Origin: Sinonovacula constricta
Taxonomy: Eukaryota > Mollusca > Bivalvia > Cardiida > Solecurtidae
Assembly: GCA_007844125.1 (NCBI GenBank)
Contig: CM017573.1
Location: 1,822,293-1,886,292, forward strand
DNA length: 64,000 nucleotides
Direction: 5' to 3'
Shown here: piece after piece, positions 34,397 through 49,300 of the stretch
Layout of the letters: every line of letters starts with the position of its first letter
How positions within the stretch are numbered: the stretch's first letter is position 1
Made by a program: the position numbers and the translations under genes
Notes under the pieces: generated by a model
Database searches by the model: none
Seen by the model: the letters and a program-made list of their open reading frames with translations, nothing else
What the model was told of the DNA's origin: nothing

Positions 34397-37300
34397 GTAA
34401 GTTGCTGGTGCTTTCAAAGTATTTTCTTAAACTATACATACTTTCTAACTGAAATTCTTAAAGGCATTGGAAGTTTGAATGTGTCTCTTATGGGCTTCAC
34501 ACTGTGATCACAGTGGGAGGTTAATGGATTAGAGGAAGGTAGTGGGGTGGGGTGGTTCTAGCCATCTGGACACAGCCCCAGGCTGAGGTGGTACCAGGAA
34601 AGATGTGCTGATAAGCCAGTTGTTGACCAATGGCTGTGCAGTTAGCCCATTGTGCATCATGCATGACAAATTGTTTTACAACCTCTCCCATATGAAATAT
34701 CTGTGGATAATACACACATTAAGTGTCCAGCTATGATAACACAGCATGGTGTTACCTCTAACCTGTTACCATGGTTACTTTAAAGAAGTCCATTTCCAAT
34801 GCTTTTAACATCATATAGTTGGTATTAACTTATTGAAACATATTTATAATGAAGATAAAAAAAAGTTGCTAAAAATTTGTGAAGTAAAAAATGATCAGTC
34901 TTTCATGTACACCATTAGTATAGCAGTAATTTGATTTAACTCGCATGTTTTCATGTATTAAGGGTATAAAAAAACAGTGCATTATTGTTGGAAGGACAAA
35001 TACATGTAGGCGCTTCATTGTGTATTGGACAACTTTGTGCTAGGACAAGGAACTAGTGTAGTCTACATCAATACAGATCTCTTGTGCTCTGTTTGGAATG
35101 TCACTTGTTAGCATCACTGGGGTCCAACATTGAAATGGAAACCATAAGTTTAATTGATGCTCATCAAACAGTTTTATGGTTATGTGTTCAAATATAATTA
35201 TAATTTTAGGAACCATCACAGTTCTTCCTTCTAAAGCTCTAAGGTCTCAAAATTAATTTTTAATTAACTTTTTTTTCTATTATTATCTGATTGATGTACT
35301 GTAAATTTCAGTTTATTTTGTATCAGACATTTCTTGTAATGTAAAGTAATATCTTAAGGACTTACGTAAGCCAGTTTATCAAATCAGCGCATGTGCTGAA
35401 TGGTTTTGTACTTACTTAACACATAAGAACATGTGCTGTTTGTGATACTGTATGTGAGCACTTGACCCAGGTATATATAGAAACTGTTTACCTACCGGAC
35501 CTGGTAGCGCAATTGGTAGAGCATCGGCTCCAGGTATGGGTGGCCCCCAGTTTGATCTCGGTCCTCGACATACCAAAGTCATTAAAAATGGTAGTGGTAT
35601 AGCTCCCTTGCCAATGCTCAAGCAAATATAAGGGTAGTTCCATGACTGGTTGGCCCGGTGTCCGGATAATGTGACTGGGTGTGGTATCTTGCCAGGTATT
35701 CACGGCATGCTATACACAGTGAAGGCAGCACTATATCTGCTTCAAGTGGACAACGTCTCCAAATAACTGAAATACTGTTGGTGGAATGATAAACCCAATA
35801 AACAAACTGTTAAAATATCAGTTGAGGGATGAGTTACATAAAAATCATGAAACAGTCCATTCTTGCCTACTACAAAAACATGTGCTGTTTGTTTGTGATA
35901 CTGTTTGTGAGCCATGATGAGGCATGATAAGAAATTTTTAGACCATCAGTAGTGTGCAGAGTTGTATACAAATTGCATAACAATCTATTATTAGTATCAG
36001 GTAATGTAAACAAATACCATATAGATTTGACTCACAGTCTGTTATGCATACATTGGTATTTTCTCGGAAAGGTAGTTTTAGATTGTATATTTTATTACCA
36101 TGTTATAAGTTTGTGTTTGTATTTCAGCTCGGGGACTCGAGGCCTCTCATATTATTGACCAGCTGAAGAAAGAAATTGTCTTCCTAACAGGTTTGCAGAA
36201 GCCTTTTTCACTTGAGATTCTTTTAAGAAACTGATATCAGGCACAACTTTAGGAAATTATAAAAATGATCAGTTGAATTAAGGCTAAACCCTTCTTTATA
36301 AATTGGCTCCACCTTTATTTTTCATATTTGACTTTCTAGCATTTAAACTGCATTAGACTCTAATACCATGAAGTATATTCTTTTTCTACAGTATTTATTT
36401 CAATTTCATTTTAGTTTATAATTCAAAGACAATATTCATTTCAAAATATTTGACTATTATTTTTGTTGTCTAGGTGGGAGAGACCGACAAGGGGGGCCAC
36501 TCTTGTTGTTTCCACCTCACAGAGACAAGTACTTCCAGCCCAATGACATATCAGTGTGTACACGCTACCTGGCCCAAATACCAAGGTAATATAAATGTCT
36601 TCAGAAAATGTTGTTCCTGACCTTTCTTTATTAAGCATGCACCTACTTGCATTTATAACTGCTCTACCATTGCAGGTCATTCAAGTTGTCAGGCAATTTA
36701 GCATAGAGAAAAAAAAATGTGCTGCCAGTTGATCATAAGGCTCTTTTGATTGCATTTTAAAGTATTCTTTCTGTAATAAATTGACATGTGACAGAGTTTC
36801 AATAAGCAATTTAATTGGCTCATATAATACATGCTACATACAGGGTGCTTGTGACTGACCTTTTAAGAATCATCAAATTGTAACTCATTAGCCCTTCCCC
36901 ATCTAGGCTTGTTTTGAATCCAGGTCAGGACAAGAACTTTCATGTTGGGAGGTCTTTTAGTGAGCCAGTGGTTCTACCCAGAAATTTGCTTAGGTGTTTT
37001 TTTTGCACCAGTTGCTGCCAATGTGTCCAATATTTTATCAGTGTGATGTACCAAACCAATGTCTGATTGACCCCAAATGAATCTGTTACACCTTCAGGCT
37101 CTCAATTAGTGTACTTCCAATTAAGTGGCAGTTACCCATGTCAGTTTTATTGGATGTTTACAAAAGCAATTTAGGCTACCAATCAATGTAGCTCAATAGG
37201 GGTTCTGTAATTGAGATGGGTCAATCATTTATACACCCCTTTACCTGCTGGCTTGTTGCTTCACAATAATGATGTCTTCATCGATTTCTTGTGACAAAAA

Positions 37301-40300
37301 CACTAGATTCCTTATCTTGTAATGCTAGAAGTAAGTTTATCATTTATTTGTTACATAGCACTGACATTGTCATATAAGCAATGTCCAGCTAATAATTGGT
37401 TTCAGCTCCAAATTAATTATTTGCTTTTTTCTTTATTTAAAATTATTACCTTAGTTTGTATATTGGTCACCAAGAGCTTTGTTTGAACATCATGATAATT
37501 GTTGACTATAATTATTTTAACTTATTTGAGTCCCTATTGACTTTCAACTTTCTAAGTAGAATCAAAAGTAGTGTCAATCTGGAAGTCTTGCCCAAGGACC
37601 AGCACCTTGTTATTGGTCAATGGTTTGAACCTCGAACCCTTCGATCTTGACTCCAAAATCTTCACACCTTGACCAAAACATAAATGCTATTTTTATTTAG
37701 CACCTATTTTTATTTACCATATTATTCTTTATTCCAGCGATGAATCGAAGAGGCGAGGATTTACAGTTATTGTAGATAGTCGTGATGGATCCTGGTCCAA
37801 CCTGGTCACGCTTCTTGGATGTCTCAAGGTAGGCTTGGTTGCTATAGTTACCATAACTTCAATATAAGCAATTGCAGTCTTAAGGTAAAAATATATTCAA
37901 TAATTGTAAACCAAGCCCTTAATTGTAAACACTCATAAAAAATGTCTCACTGAGATGAATCTAAGCGGTTCAGGTAACAAGTAATATTGGATTTAGATAA
38001 GAATTAAATTTAAGAAATATTTTCTTAACGACTGATGATGATGATGATGATGATGATGATGGTGGCAGTGATGATGATAAGGGGAGGAGGTTTAGGAAGA
38101 TGACAAGGAGGAGACTGACAGTAGTTATGGCAATGATAACATATGACTGTGATAGTTGTTGATTCCTGATGATTGTGATAGTTGTTGATTCCTGATGATT
38201 GTGATAGTTGTTGATTCCTGATGATTGTGATAGTTGTTGATTCCTGATGATTGTGATAGTTGTTGATTCCTGATGATGTCTGATGTTGATGATTGCTGTG
38301 ATGCTGCTGATGTATTTTGATGACTGTGATATTAATGTTAGTTATAATGCTCCTTGTTGCTGACAATGATGTTTATGATAATGATTATGTTTCTACAGCA
38401 ATCTCTGGGGGACTACTTGAAGCAAGTACTGGTTCTTCAGACAGAGATGGGGTCACGACAAAGTAGCAGCAGTAGCTTCCGGCGAGACAGGGGGAATATC
38501 GAGGTTGGTGTTTAAACTTCCATACAACAACATAGATATATTTTGAGCAGTCTCACTGGTTAAGATACTGGTAGGCATGTCAGCTCTTTGATCTGTGTCT
38601 GTCTTTTTCAGCATAGCTTTCACTTGTTTAGAAATGGTGATGTTAGTGAACCTCAAATGAATATCAAAGCATCCATCATTGGTAGAACTTACTTACACTG
38701 TCATATGCTCATTGAAACAAAGAACACAGCTCTTAAACAAAGACTTACACATATAGTATGTGCCACGGTCTGCTGCTACCATTGTCACCAGTGCCAAACA
38801 GTGAAGATATATTTATAGTGTCAGAAAATATTATATTGTTTTGGTATCTTGGTTCATGTAATTTTATTCTAACAATTATTATTGTTTATTAAAGCATGAC
38901 TTATGACTCATATATTTGTGAAGATCTACGCTATTTGCTGCTATGTTATCTGTTACATAATAAGTAGATTAAGAAGGAAGTAGAATGGGTTATAAGGATA
39001 TGTAAGGGTTACAGTTAAATAGGTTATTTATCTGTAACATGCTACATTTATTAATAACCAGTATAAACACTGGTTATTTGTTAAAGGTGGTTGCCGACAG
39101 TTTGGACAAATATTGTCAGTAAAGTAAACTATTGGTACCTGAACAGATCTCGTAAATTGCTGTTTATTGATGTCCTACATCTGTCCGAAAAGTGAACCAA
39201 AACACCAGAAGCATTATTAGAAACATGTTTTTCCTAACTGAGCCACGCTTCACAGTTAGCTATTTTTAAACGAAGAAAACCATGTGACCACTTATGTTTT
39301 ATCTCATCCATGTCATCCCCTGTGATATTGATGTCTATTTTTAGCAGGAATCTCAATCATTCTTATTTATAGATTTGAAATTATTGAACATTTTGCGTGT
39401 TTAATAATAAGTTTTACAGCCCTAAAATTGAGATACAGTTAAATAATGTCAAAGCTTGGACTAAAGTTTGATTGTTTCTGCAGAAATTATGCACAAAAAC
39501 TATAAAACATAGGTCAGGTATTGTTATATATGTTAGATATAGGCAAACTGTCTTATACCACCTTTAATAACTACATTCAAATGTAACAAGGCATATTTCT
39601 AAAGATACTGCAGCACATTGTGCAGATCCTGATCAGACAGCTTGCTGCAGGAGATTTGGACCTACACATTCTGCCTAAGCCTTGTTAAATCATGATTAGA
39701 AGACCAAGAGTTGAGTCAAACAAAAGTAGAAACCTGAGACATTTTAAGTTAAAAGTAAGCAGTTGCTCATAATGACCTATGCATTGTGTGCACACTCTGA
39801 GATAAATAGGCAGGCTACACTTACTCTACATGCAAGGCACCTATTGACATGCCTACTCTATTGTTAAAACCTAGCTTGATGTATAGAAATGTTAAAAGTC
39901 TGATTAAACCAGGTCAATACTCTCTATTCCTTCAATGAATTTTACAAATCATCACTTTGTTGATATTAATAATTTAATAATTACCATAATCGAGGAATAC
40001 CCTTGTCCCACTTTTTAGAATGTTGTCTAACTGAACTTATTTTAGTAATGTTCTGAAGTCAATTAACTCTGACCCTACTGAGCACAGTTCGACCAGGCTT
40101 GGGCAAGATGTGTATATCTAGGTTAGCTTGTTCACCGTCTAGGCTGTCTGATAAAGATCTACACTTTTTTCCTTCTGAGTATCTAGCAATGTGTCTTCTT
40201 ACCTTTGCATGTAATCATTAGCAAGTAACAAATATTATGTCAGTAATAGGTATGTTAGATGCTAAGTTTACCAGTAGGTTTTATCAGTTGTTGATTTTTC

Positions 40301-43300
40301 TACAGCTGATTATTGGCTAGTAGTTGTAATTTAGAGGTAAAAGCACTGTGGAATGTTAATGACCACAAGAGATGAGGTTTATACAGTCCTTTGTAAAAGT
40401 TTTACAATCACTGCTTGTATTTACACATACCGTCCAGTGTAGATTGTTAGGGTTCCTTTTAAAAATAAAACAATACACTCAATTCATGCACTTACAATTC
40501 CTAATTCTCATTTTGGATTTTTGCACCCAACAAATTTTGTCTCTTACATAATCCTATCCAGCTCATCTTCAGTAATCTTGCTGTCTCAAGTTGCCTCATC
40601 ATTTAGTTTTGGACATTGCAGTCACTATTGCAGTTACAAAAGACACGAGAATGTATAGTATCTACACAATAAATTGGCAGGAAGGTAAAACAAGAAATAT
40701 CTTTAAAAAACATAAACACAATGGGTGTGACCTCAACGAGCTAAATAAATTGTGTATAATTAGATATCCCTGTTTTATCTCCTGTCTGCTACTGTTGTAC
40801 TAAACTTGAGGAAAAAGATAGTCAACAATAAATGGAGCTGACAATAAGCAGACCTTCACACACATTGTGTGCAAAAGTTGTTGGTTACGTGAAGTGCTTC
40901 TAGTATTGATAAGTATATGATGCTTTTGAACCTTCCAATGCAGGCTGCTTTCACTTTCTAATAAGAAAATAAGACAAAGTCACCAAATGAAACAATAGAT
41001 TAAGTCTGAAGAATATAAGGTAAAACTTACCTAAAGTAACATTGATTTACAAAACCTAGACAAAATAGAGAAAGCATGACATTAAAAGTGTTTACTATTT
41101 TTAGGATTTGCCCTTTTGTTACATGGCGACTATAAAAAATGATGTGAAAATGTGACATTTTTTGGTTAAATGAGCTTAAGTAAAAATACCTTACTCAGGT
41201 TAGCATGGCAGATACATTAATACCTGTGTGTGAGATATAAGCAGGGCAAGTAGGCTTACCAAGATTTTGAGCTGAGAAATATTAGGGTTGTATATTTATG
41301 TCCATTTGATTTTACCCCTAATGACACTTTGTCAGAGTAGGTTTGTTTTTAATAGCTGTGTTCTGTTTTGTAGCATATTTGAATTAAACACCCCCTAATC
41401 ACATTTTTTATGAAAGTTTGAAAGTTTATTGAATTCCAGCCAGGAGGTCATTTGATCCATGCAGCAAACATAATACAAACAGTAAAACAACATGACAGAT
41501 TTGTGACTGTCCGTATTTCTGATGTTTATTATTTAATTTTTACAACCTCTTATGATCAATGTTAACACTGACTGTTTAGAATGGTTCAAGGCTAATAGAA
41601 CTTTGTTCAGAGTATTATTAAGCAGTATAATCTAAGTAGTCTATCATAGTACAGGTAGCATTGTGTATAGTCTAATATAGTAAACTGTAAATGGTATTAA
41701 AGTACAGGCAACATTGTATATAGTTTGATAGAGTAAACTGTAGATGGTATCATAGTACAGGCAGCATTGTATATAGTTTGATAGAGTAAACTGTAGATGG
41801 TATCATAGTACAGGCAGCATTGTATATAGTTTGATAGAGTAAACTGTAGATGGTATCATAGTACAGGCAGCATTGTATATAGTTTGATAGAGTAAACTGT
41901 AGATGGTATCATAGTACAGGCAGCATTGTATATAGTTTGATAGAGTAAACTGTAGATGGTATCATAGTACAGGCAGCATTGTATATAGTCTGATAGAGTA
42001 AACTGTAGATGGTATCATAGTACAGGCAGCATTGTATATAGTCTGATAGAGTAAACTGTAGATGGTATCATAGTACAGGTAGCATTGTATATAGTCTGAT
42101 AGAGTAAACTGTAGATGGTATCATAGTACAGGTAGCATTGTATATAGTCTGATAGAGTAAACTGTAGCTGGTATCATAGTACAGGTAGCATTGTATATAG
42201 TCTGATAGAGTAAACTGTAGATGGTATCATAGTACAGGTAGCATTGTATATAGTCTGATAGAGTAAACTGTAGATGGTATAGTACAGGTAGCATTGTATA
42301 TAGTCTGATAGAGTAAACTGTAGATGGTATCATAGTACAGGTAGCATTGTATATAGTCTGATAGAGTAAACTGTAGATGGTATCATAGTACAGGCAGCAT
42401 TGTATATAGTCTGATAGAGTTAACTGTAGATGGTTTCATAGTACAGGTAGCATTGTAAATAGTCTGATAGAGTAAACTGTAGATGGTATCATAGTACAGG
42501 CAGCATTGTATATAGTCTGATAGAGTTAACTGTAGATGGTTTCATAGTACAGGTAGCATTGTAAATAGTCTGATAGAGTAAACTGTAGATGGTATCATAG
42601 TACAGGCAGCATTGTATATAGTCTAAAGGGTAAACTGTAGATGGTATCATAGTACAGGTAGCATTGTGTATAGTCTGATAGAGTAAACTGTAGATGGTAT
42701 CATAGTACAGGTAGCATTGTATATAGTCTGATAGAGTAAACTGTAGATGGTATCATAGTACAGGTAGCATTGTATATAGTCTGATAGAGTAAACTGTAGA
42801 TGGTATCATAGTACAGGCAGCATTGTATATAGTCTGAGAGAGTAAACTGTAGATGGTTTCATAGTACAGGTAGCATTGTATATAGTCTAATAGAGTAAAC
42901 TGTGGATGGCATAATAGTACAGGTAGCATTGTATATAGTCTGATAGAGTAAACTGTAGATGGTATCATAGTACAGGCAGCATTATATATAGTCTGATAGA
43001 GTAAACTGTAGATGGTATCATAGTACAGGCAGCATTGTATATAGTCTGATAGAGTAAACTGTAGATGGTATCATAGTACAGGCAGCATTGTATATAGTCT
43101 GATAGAGTAAACTGTAGATGGTATCATAGTACAGGTAGCATTGTATATAGTCTGATAGAGTAAACTGTAGATGGTATAGTACAGGCAGCATTGTATATAG
43201 TCTGATACAGTAAACTGTAGATGGTATCATAGTACAGGTAGCATTGTATATAGTCTGATAGAGTAAACTGTATATGTTATAGTACAGGCAGCATTGTGTA

Positions 43301-46300
43301 TAGTCCGATAGAGTAAACCATAGATGGTAGAATGTTAATACCCAGTCCTTGTAATTTGGTGCTAAAACATAATTAGTACTTGGTTCATGAACTTGACTAT
43401 AACAAGTATATGGTGCCCCAAAATAATAAGTTCTTGGTTCATGAACATGACTATAACAAGTTCCCATAACATGCCATACATGTATTGCTATGTGTTTATA
43501 GCATGCTTTCTCAATGTAGGCACCATCATATCTCTTTTAAGGGACATTCCTTTCTCTATGACTTAAACCTTGTTGTTAGTAATGTCAAAACTAAATAATG
43601 AACAATTGAGGAAGATAACATCAATGTTGTATAGATCAACTTAGGCTAATGTTTATTGCTGCGGGTGCTTTTATAATCCTTTCCAGCTTTAAATGTTAAT
43701 AACCAATTCTAAACTCCATGGTATTCACTAACAACTTCAAGTATTATTAGATATATTGATAAGTCATAGCAGCAGATAGTGTCCTGATCAGACGACTCCC
43801 TGCAGGGAGTTGGCAGATCTAAATCTACACAATTTTGTAAAGCCTGATCTTTGCTTAGCAGGCTGAGGGTAACTCATGGTTCGATGAATCTATTTACATT
43901 CCTGAATTGGAGTTGGTAGCTTTGTATTTGGTGTTCAGTGACTCTAGTGATATTGTTTACATTGTAGTAGTAATAGTTTTTGATTGTAGTACTAGTTGTA
44001 ATGTAGAACAAAGCATAATAATGGCTTGTGGTAGTAGCAGCAGTCTAGTGACAGAAGATGTAAAAGTTCATGTAGTTCTGGTGGTGGTAATAATAGCTGG
44101 TGGTAGTAGCAGCAGTCTAGTGACAGACGCTGTAACAGTTCATGTAGTTCTGGTGGTGATAGTAATAGCTGGTGGTAGTAATAGCTGGTGATAGTAATAG
44201 CTGGTGGTAGTATTAGCTGGTGATAGTAATAGCTGGTGGTAGTAATAGCTGGTGGTAGTAGTAGCTGGTGGTAGTAGTAGCTGGTGGTAGTAATAGCTGG
44301 TGGTAGTAGTAGCTGGTGGTAGTAGTAGCTGGTGGTAGTAATAGCTGGTGGTAGTAGTAGCTGGTGGTAGTTATAGCTGGTGGTAGTAGTAGCTGGTGGT
44401 AGTAATAGCTGATGATAGTTGTAGCTGGTGGTAGTAATAGCTGGTGGTAGTAGTAGCTGGCAGTAGTAGTAGCTGGCGGTAGTAGTAGCTGGTGGTAGTA
44501 ATAGCTGGTGGCAGTCGTAGCTGGTGGTAGTAATAGCTGGTGGTAGTAATAGCTGATGATAGTTGTAGCTGGTGGTAGTAATAGCTGGTGGTAGTAGTAG
44601 CTGGCGGTAGTAGTAGCTGGGGGTAGTAGTAGCTGGTGGTAGTAATAGCTGGTGGCAGTAGTAGCTGGTGGCAGTAATAGCTGGTGGTAGTAATAGCTGG
44701 TGGCAGTAGTAGCTGGTGGTAGTAGTAGCTGGTGGTAGTAGTAGCGGTCGACTGACAGAAGATGTAACAGTTCTTGTAGTTTTGGTGGTTTAAGTTGTTT
44801 AAACTTATTTATTTATAATTGGTTATTTCAACTTATATTAATCCCTTTCGACTGCCCACTCCCTGGACTTAACTAGTACTTAGGTACTGTGTACGTGGTA
44901 GATTGTCCAGTAAATAGCCTAGCTAAAGGACTTATATCATGTCGTCACTTTCTGGGTTTGAACCCTGGACCCTCAGGTCCGGTGTCCAACACCGTAACCA
45001 CTTAACCACGGGAGGGAGTAGTAATAGTTGGTTCTAGTTGTAGTTAGTTACTTTGCAACAATTATGTTGGTGTGGGCAAGCTATTATCTGTGAAGAATGG
45101 CTACAGATAAATGTCTAGGTAGAACCACCACCTGCCTGTCAGTTGTCTGTAGTTGTGTTGGTAGAGCTAGCTGTAAGGATAGTAGTAGTTGTTACTGTAA
45201 TGGTAGTGGCATATTATGTCATCCTGCAGTAAGTTCTCAAACAAACCTAACACTTGTAATATTTAGTGCCATCTTTATAGACATTCCTATAATGATTAAT
45301 AATGTTGTCTTAATTGTGATGTTTTTCAAAAACAAAAACAAAATTAATTTCCAGTGTGGTCGTAATTGCTGGACATTGCTATAATGTTGTCATGTTGTTT
45401 AGTTACAATTCATTAAAAAACAAACAAATATTAATATTAATATTTGGTGTCATCATACTAAGGTCAAGTTCTGACACTATAGCTCAGTTCAACAATTGAT
45501 AGCAATGTTACAATGATCTGGGGGTCATATTTCATAGTACACTCTATTATATTAATTTATCATTGCTGACATTGAAGTTTTATCTGTTGAACAACTGTGT
45601 ATGTTATTCATGTCATAGAATCATGATTTTGTTATCAGATATTTTTATGAATTGACATGTATTACTGAATGTATCATTTTATTTTTTATCAATGACTTGT
45701 GTCATCTGATATGAGTAGTGGATTATCATTTAGAACAGAGTTAATCTCATTGGTGTTTTATTAAATTCATTCAGCTCCATATAAATGTGTCCATGTTCAA
45801 TAGTACATGATATTATTATATTAAGAGATGAAACAATATTTTAATGTATGTTAATTATTTTGGTATATGGGTTTGTCTAGACCTAGTGTATGTACTTGTT
45901 GTAGCTGAGTGGGTAGAGCCACTGAACTATAACTCCACCCACTTGTTGGCCTTTCAACCAATGGGCTTGAATCCCAGTCCAGATAATAAATTAAATGTAA
46001 AAAAGAGGCGGTCTTTCAGTTGAAGTCTGGTGCGGCCATGGTTCTAACAAGATTTATATGGTCTGCTACAACCAAAATAGCTGGACATCTATATACAGAC
46101 CACACAATTGAGAAGCTGCGATACAATTAAAAGAACTACTTTTATCCGTATTGATTGTGCAATATATGTATAGTGATTGAAGATTTAGTATTTTAATTGA
46201 GAACTTGAAACATCAGCATGTACATGTTATACTATTTAAAAAAAACTTCATATCTAGGACAAGCTTTTTGGCATGTATGAAGTAAGTATGGGTGTGAATA

Positions 46301-49300
46301 TTGTGTGAAGATCACATAAAGCACTGGTGTGAAATATTTGAGACACTGGTGTTATTTATTTATATTAATGTAATCACATTGATGGAGCACATAATTATGT
46401 TATAGTTTGGACACGGGCGAATATTGAATTGAATGTGTAGTGCACATAATGATTTTGGTGTGAATGTATTTTAACACATGTTATGAAAATGCAATTTGTG
46501 ATTTACTGTAAATATTCATATTAACACATAAAATACTAGATGTGGCTATATGACACTTTGAACATAAATAAATATTTGTTGGTTAGTGAAATATGTTATT
46601 TAATTAAAACCTCATGCGATTTTCTTATGGCAGATTTCCATACATACATTATTTGCCAATCCAAAAGTTGCCCTCCCACTTTAAACAAATTTCCAGTAAT
46701 AACACAAATCTCTCTTGGCAGTTGATGTTAACAACAGCTTATGCCAGGGTTACATTAACTGTCTCAGGTGAACATTGTGTTCTTTCGTCCTTACTGAGAT
46801 CTGATCTTTATATTTTGGTGTCAACTTAAAATTGTTTAACCTGCATTGTAGCATGTATTACTTAAAAATAGAATACGCCAGTGCCATAGTGGTTGAATCT
46901 CCGATTTGTAACGTTTATGACTGCTTAGTCTCCCACGTCATGGGTTCGTGTCCTGTTTGGGTGAAGGACTTAATGTGGCAAGGTCTTCCAGCTGGTGTTT
47001 CTACCCAGACATTTATCTGTGGTCTTTCTCCAACAGAACAGCTGGACAATGCTGTAATGATCAAAATTAGCTGCTGCATTATATCTCAAAAACAAAATTT
47101 AAGAATATTGCAAAAAGACTCCTCGATCTCTCTCATACAAGGGTTTAGTCCTGGGTCCAGAAAGCCAGATGTATAACCCAGCTAATCTGTGGTGTGCCAG
47201 TGGTTCTACCCAGACCTTTGTTTGGGTTCTACGGCCACAACAACAGCTTGACGTGGGTGGTGGGGTTTTGTTTTAGTAGTTTCAGATAGCGGCTGTTGTT
47301 TATTTTATTCGTATACCCACTTCAATCTTCATTAATTACATGAACTAATTCTCAAACTTGACTGGCCCTGGTTGCGCAGTTGGTAGAGCATCAGCTCCAA
47401 GTATGGCAGTCCCTGGGTTTAAAAAAATGGTAGTGGTATAGCTCCTCTGCTAACACTTAAGCAAATATAAGGGTAGTTCCATGACTGGTTGACCCGGAGT
47501 TAGGATAATGTGAATGGGCATGGTATAATGCCACGTGTTCATGGCATGCTATACACAGTGAAGGCAGCACTATATCTGCTTCAAGTGGACACCGTTTCCA
47601 GATAACTGAAATACTGGTGAACGATAAACCCAACAAACAAACAAACAACTCAATTTCACACTTAACTATTATTTTCTGCTCATTAGAAGCTGTTTGATAG
47701 AAAGCTGGAAATTTTATAACCTTACTCATTTACTTTAATGTCAAATGATTTCTAAAACTTGACTAGATTGTGTATAAATAGTTTAACCATGTGTACAAAA
47801 ATATTAGTAAGTAAGCTTATTTTTCTCTGAACTTAACTTCGTTTAAAAGTTAATTTTATCTATCATGTTGATGCTCTGGAGTACATGTAGTATGTTGAAG
47901 TAAAATAACACAAGATCTCTTTTTGCAACAGTTTTGGTCAACTCCAATTTCTTACCTATTGCATTACATCTCACATTGCAAAATGCTACCATAGCTGCCA
48001 CTTTTGTCATTTCAAGTTTCATATTTTGAGGTATTTTTTCATTGGAATACCTGCAAAATATTTAACAAACAAGCTCATATTTCTTCGTGTTGTGTCTGTG
48101 CTAGGGCACTTTAGCTTACAGTGGGACCACATTTCTTGTGCAAATAGTAAATGTCTGCAATTCATTTGTTTGTACAAACAAACATACGCTAGATTCGTTT
48201 GATTGTGTGTGGGATATTGCCATGTAAAATCGTGCACAATAAACACTTTCTTTGATTTGATGTCACAGCTGTTGTGATATTGTATTTTTCATTCACTCAA
48301 ACATTCCACACTTTTATAGATTGTCAGATCGACTATACCATGAATATAGAGAGCAATTCCATTTTGCATTGATTTATCATCATACCTTCCTGTACTTTAA
48401 GCCTTCACTTGCTGGAAACACCATTAGGTAGGGTGTGCTTTTATGTTAATGAGATGAAAGGTGTCTTCAGCATGACTCCATCTTCTTTTACTTCTTATGT
48501 TGTGCTGTTGGGTTAGGAGTTTAAGCCATCTCGGCCAATCGGGGATGTCTTGTTGGCATGGTTTGATGGTCTTCATGTCTTCTTCGCCACAACTTGTGGG
48601 GTCTCCTACATTACAATATCCTTCAATCCATTGCCTCTTGGATAACTGCTCTATGAACAGACTTTACACTGAGATGTTACTTGCATCATGATTGACGTAA
48701 ATGGTTAATAGTCCAGACTATCAAAGGACAGCTCTTTTGATTAGTTTTCATTAATATTTATGTGGTTGTGAAAAATGACAGGTGCCAAAATTAAATGAAT
48801 ATTATGTTTCATATTTATTGCATTATGTAACATTAAAGGAATCTTTGTAATAAACAATTTGTATGAGACCCTTATTATTTTTTCTTTTCTTTTTGCATGC
48901 AGTTTCAGAATCATTCGTTTGTAAAAAACAATCATATTGTAGTTTGGGGGGGGGGGGTGATGGGGATAAATTACAGTGCTGAAATGTATCATTTTTAACT
49001 CATTTTTTATTTTGTCCTGCTGTGTTTAGGGAAGCTGTTTCGTTCAGAATTAAGTTATTGTGCGTAATCTTATGTCACCTATTTGATATGCTTTTAGAGC
49101 AAAATCAGCTATTGTCTGCCTCTGTATAGGCAACAATCTTGGTATGGCAGTGAGAATGTAGCTGATATATTATCTTTATCTTGCTTCATAAATAATCCAG
49201 ACTAATTCTTAGTTATCTCCTTACATTGACATGCAACGACATATTGCTGGAAATTCATTAGCAAATAGTGCAGATCCTGACTCCAATGATGTATAAATAC

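Noticed and set aside
38025..38366. 113-codon minus-strand frame rich in His, Asn and Ile
   Set aside because: It is read from the GAT microsatellite and the 26-bp tandem repeat.
42121..43467. Minus-strand frames of 70-149 codons over the 53-bp array
   Set aside because: The sequence is periodic (IPSTVYSIRLYTMLPVL) with the array and shifts frame where units vary. No coding signal.
44951..45013. Possible minus-strand tRNA
   Set aside because: It has tRNA-like promoter boxes but no matching acceptor stem, and it runs into a non-tRNA body.
45097..45384. Cys-rich secreted peptide
   Set aside because: The frame has no signal peptide or splice support, and its start overlaps GTAGT-type repeat remnants.
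46832..47176. 114-codon + strand frame
   Set aside because: It is read through two SINE-3 copies.
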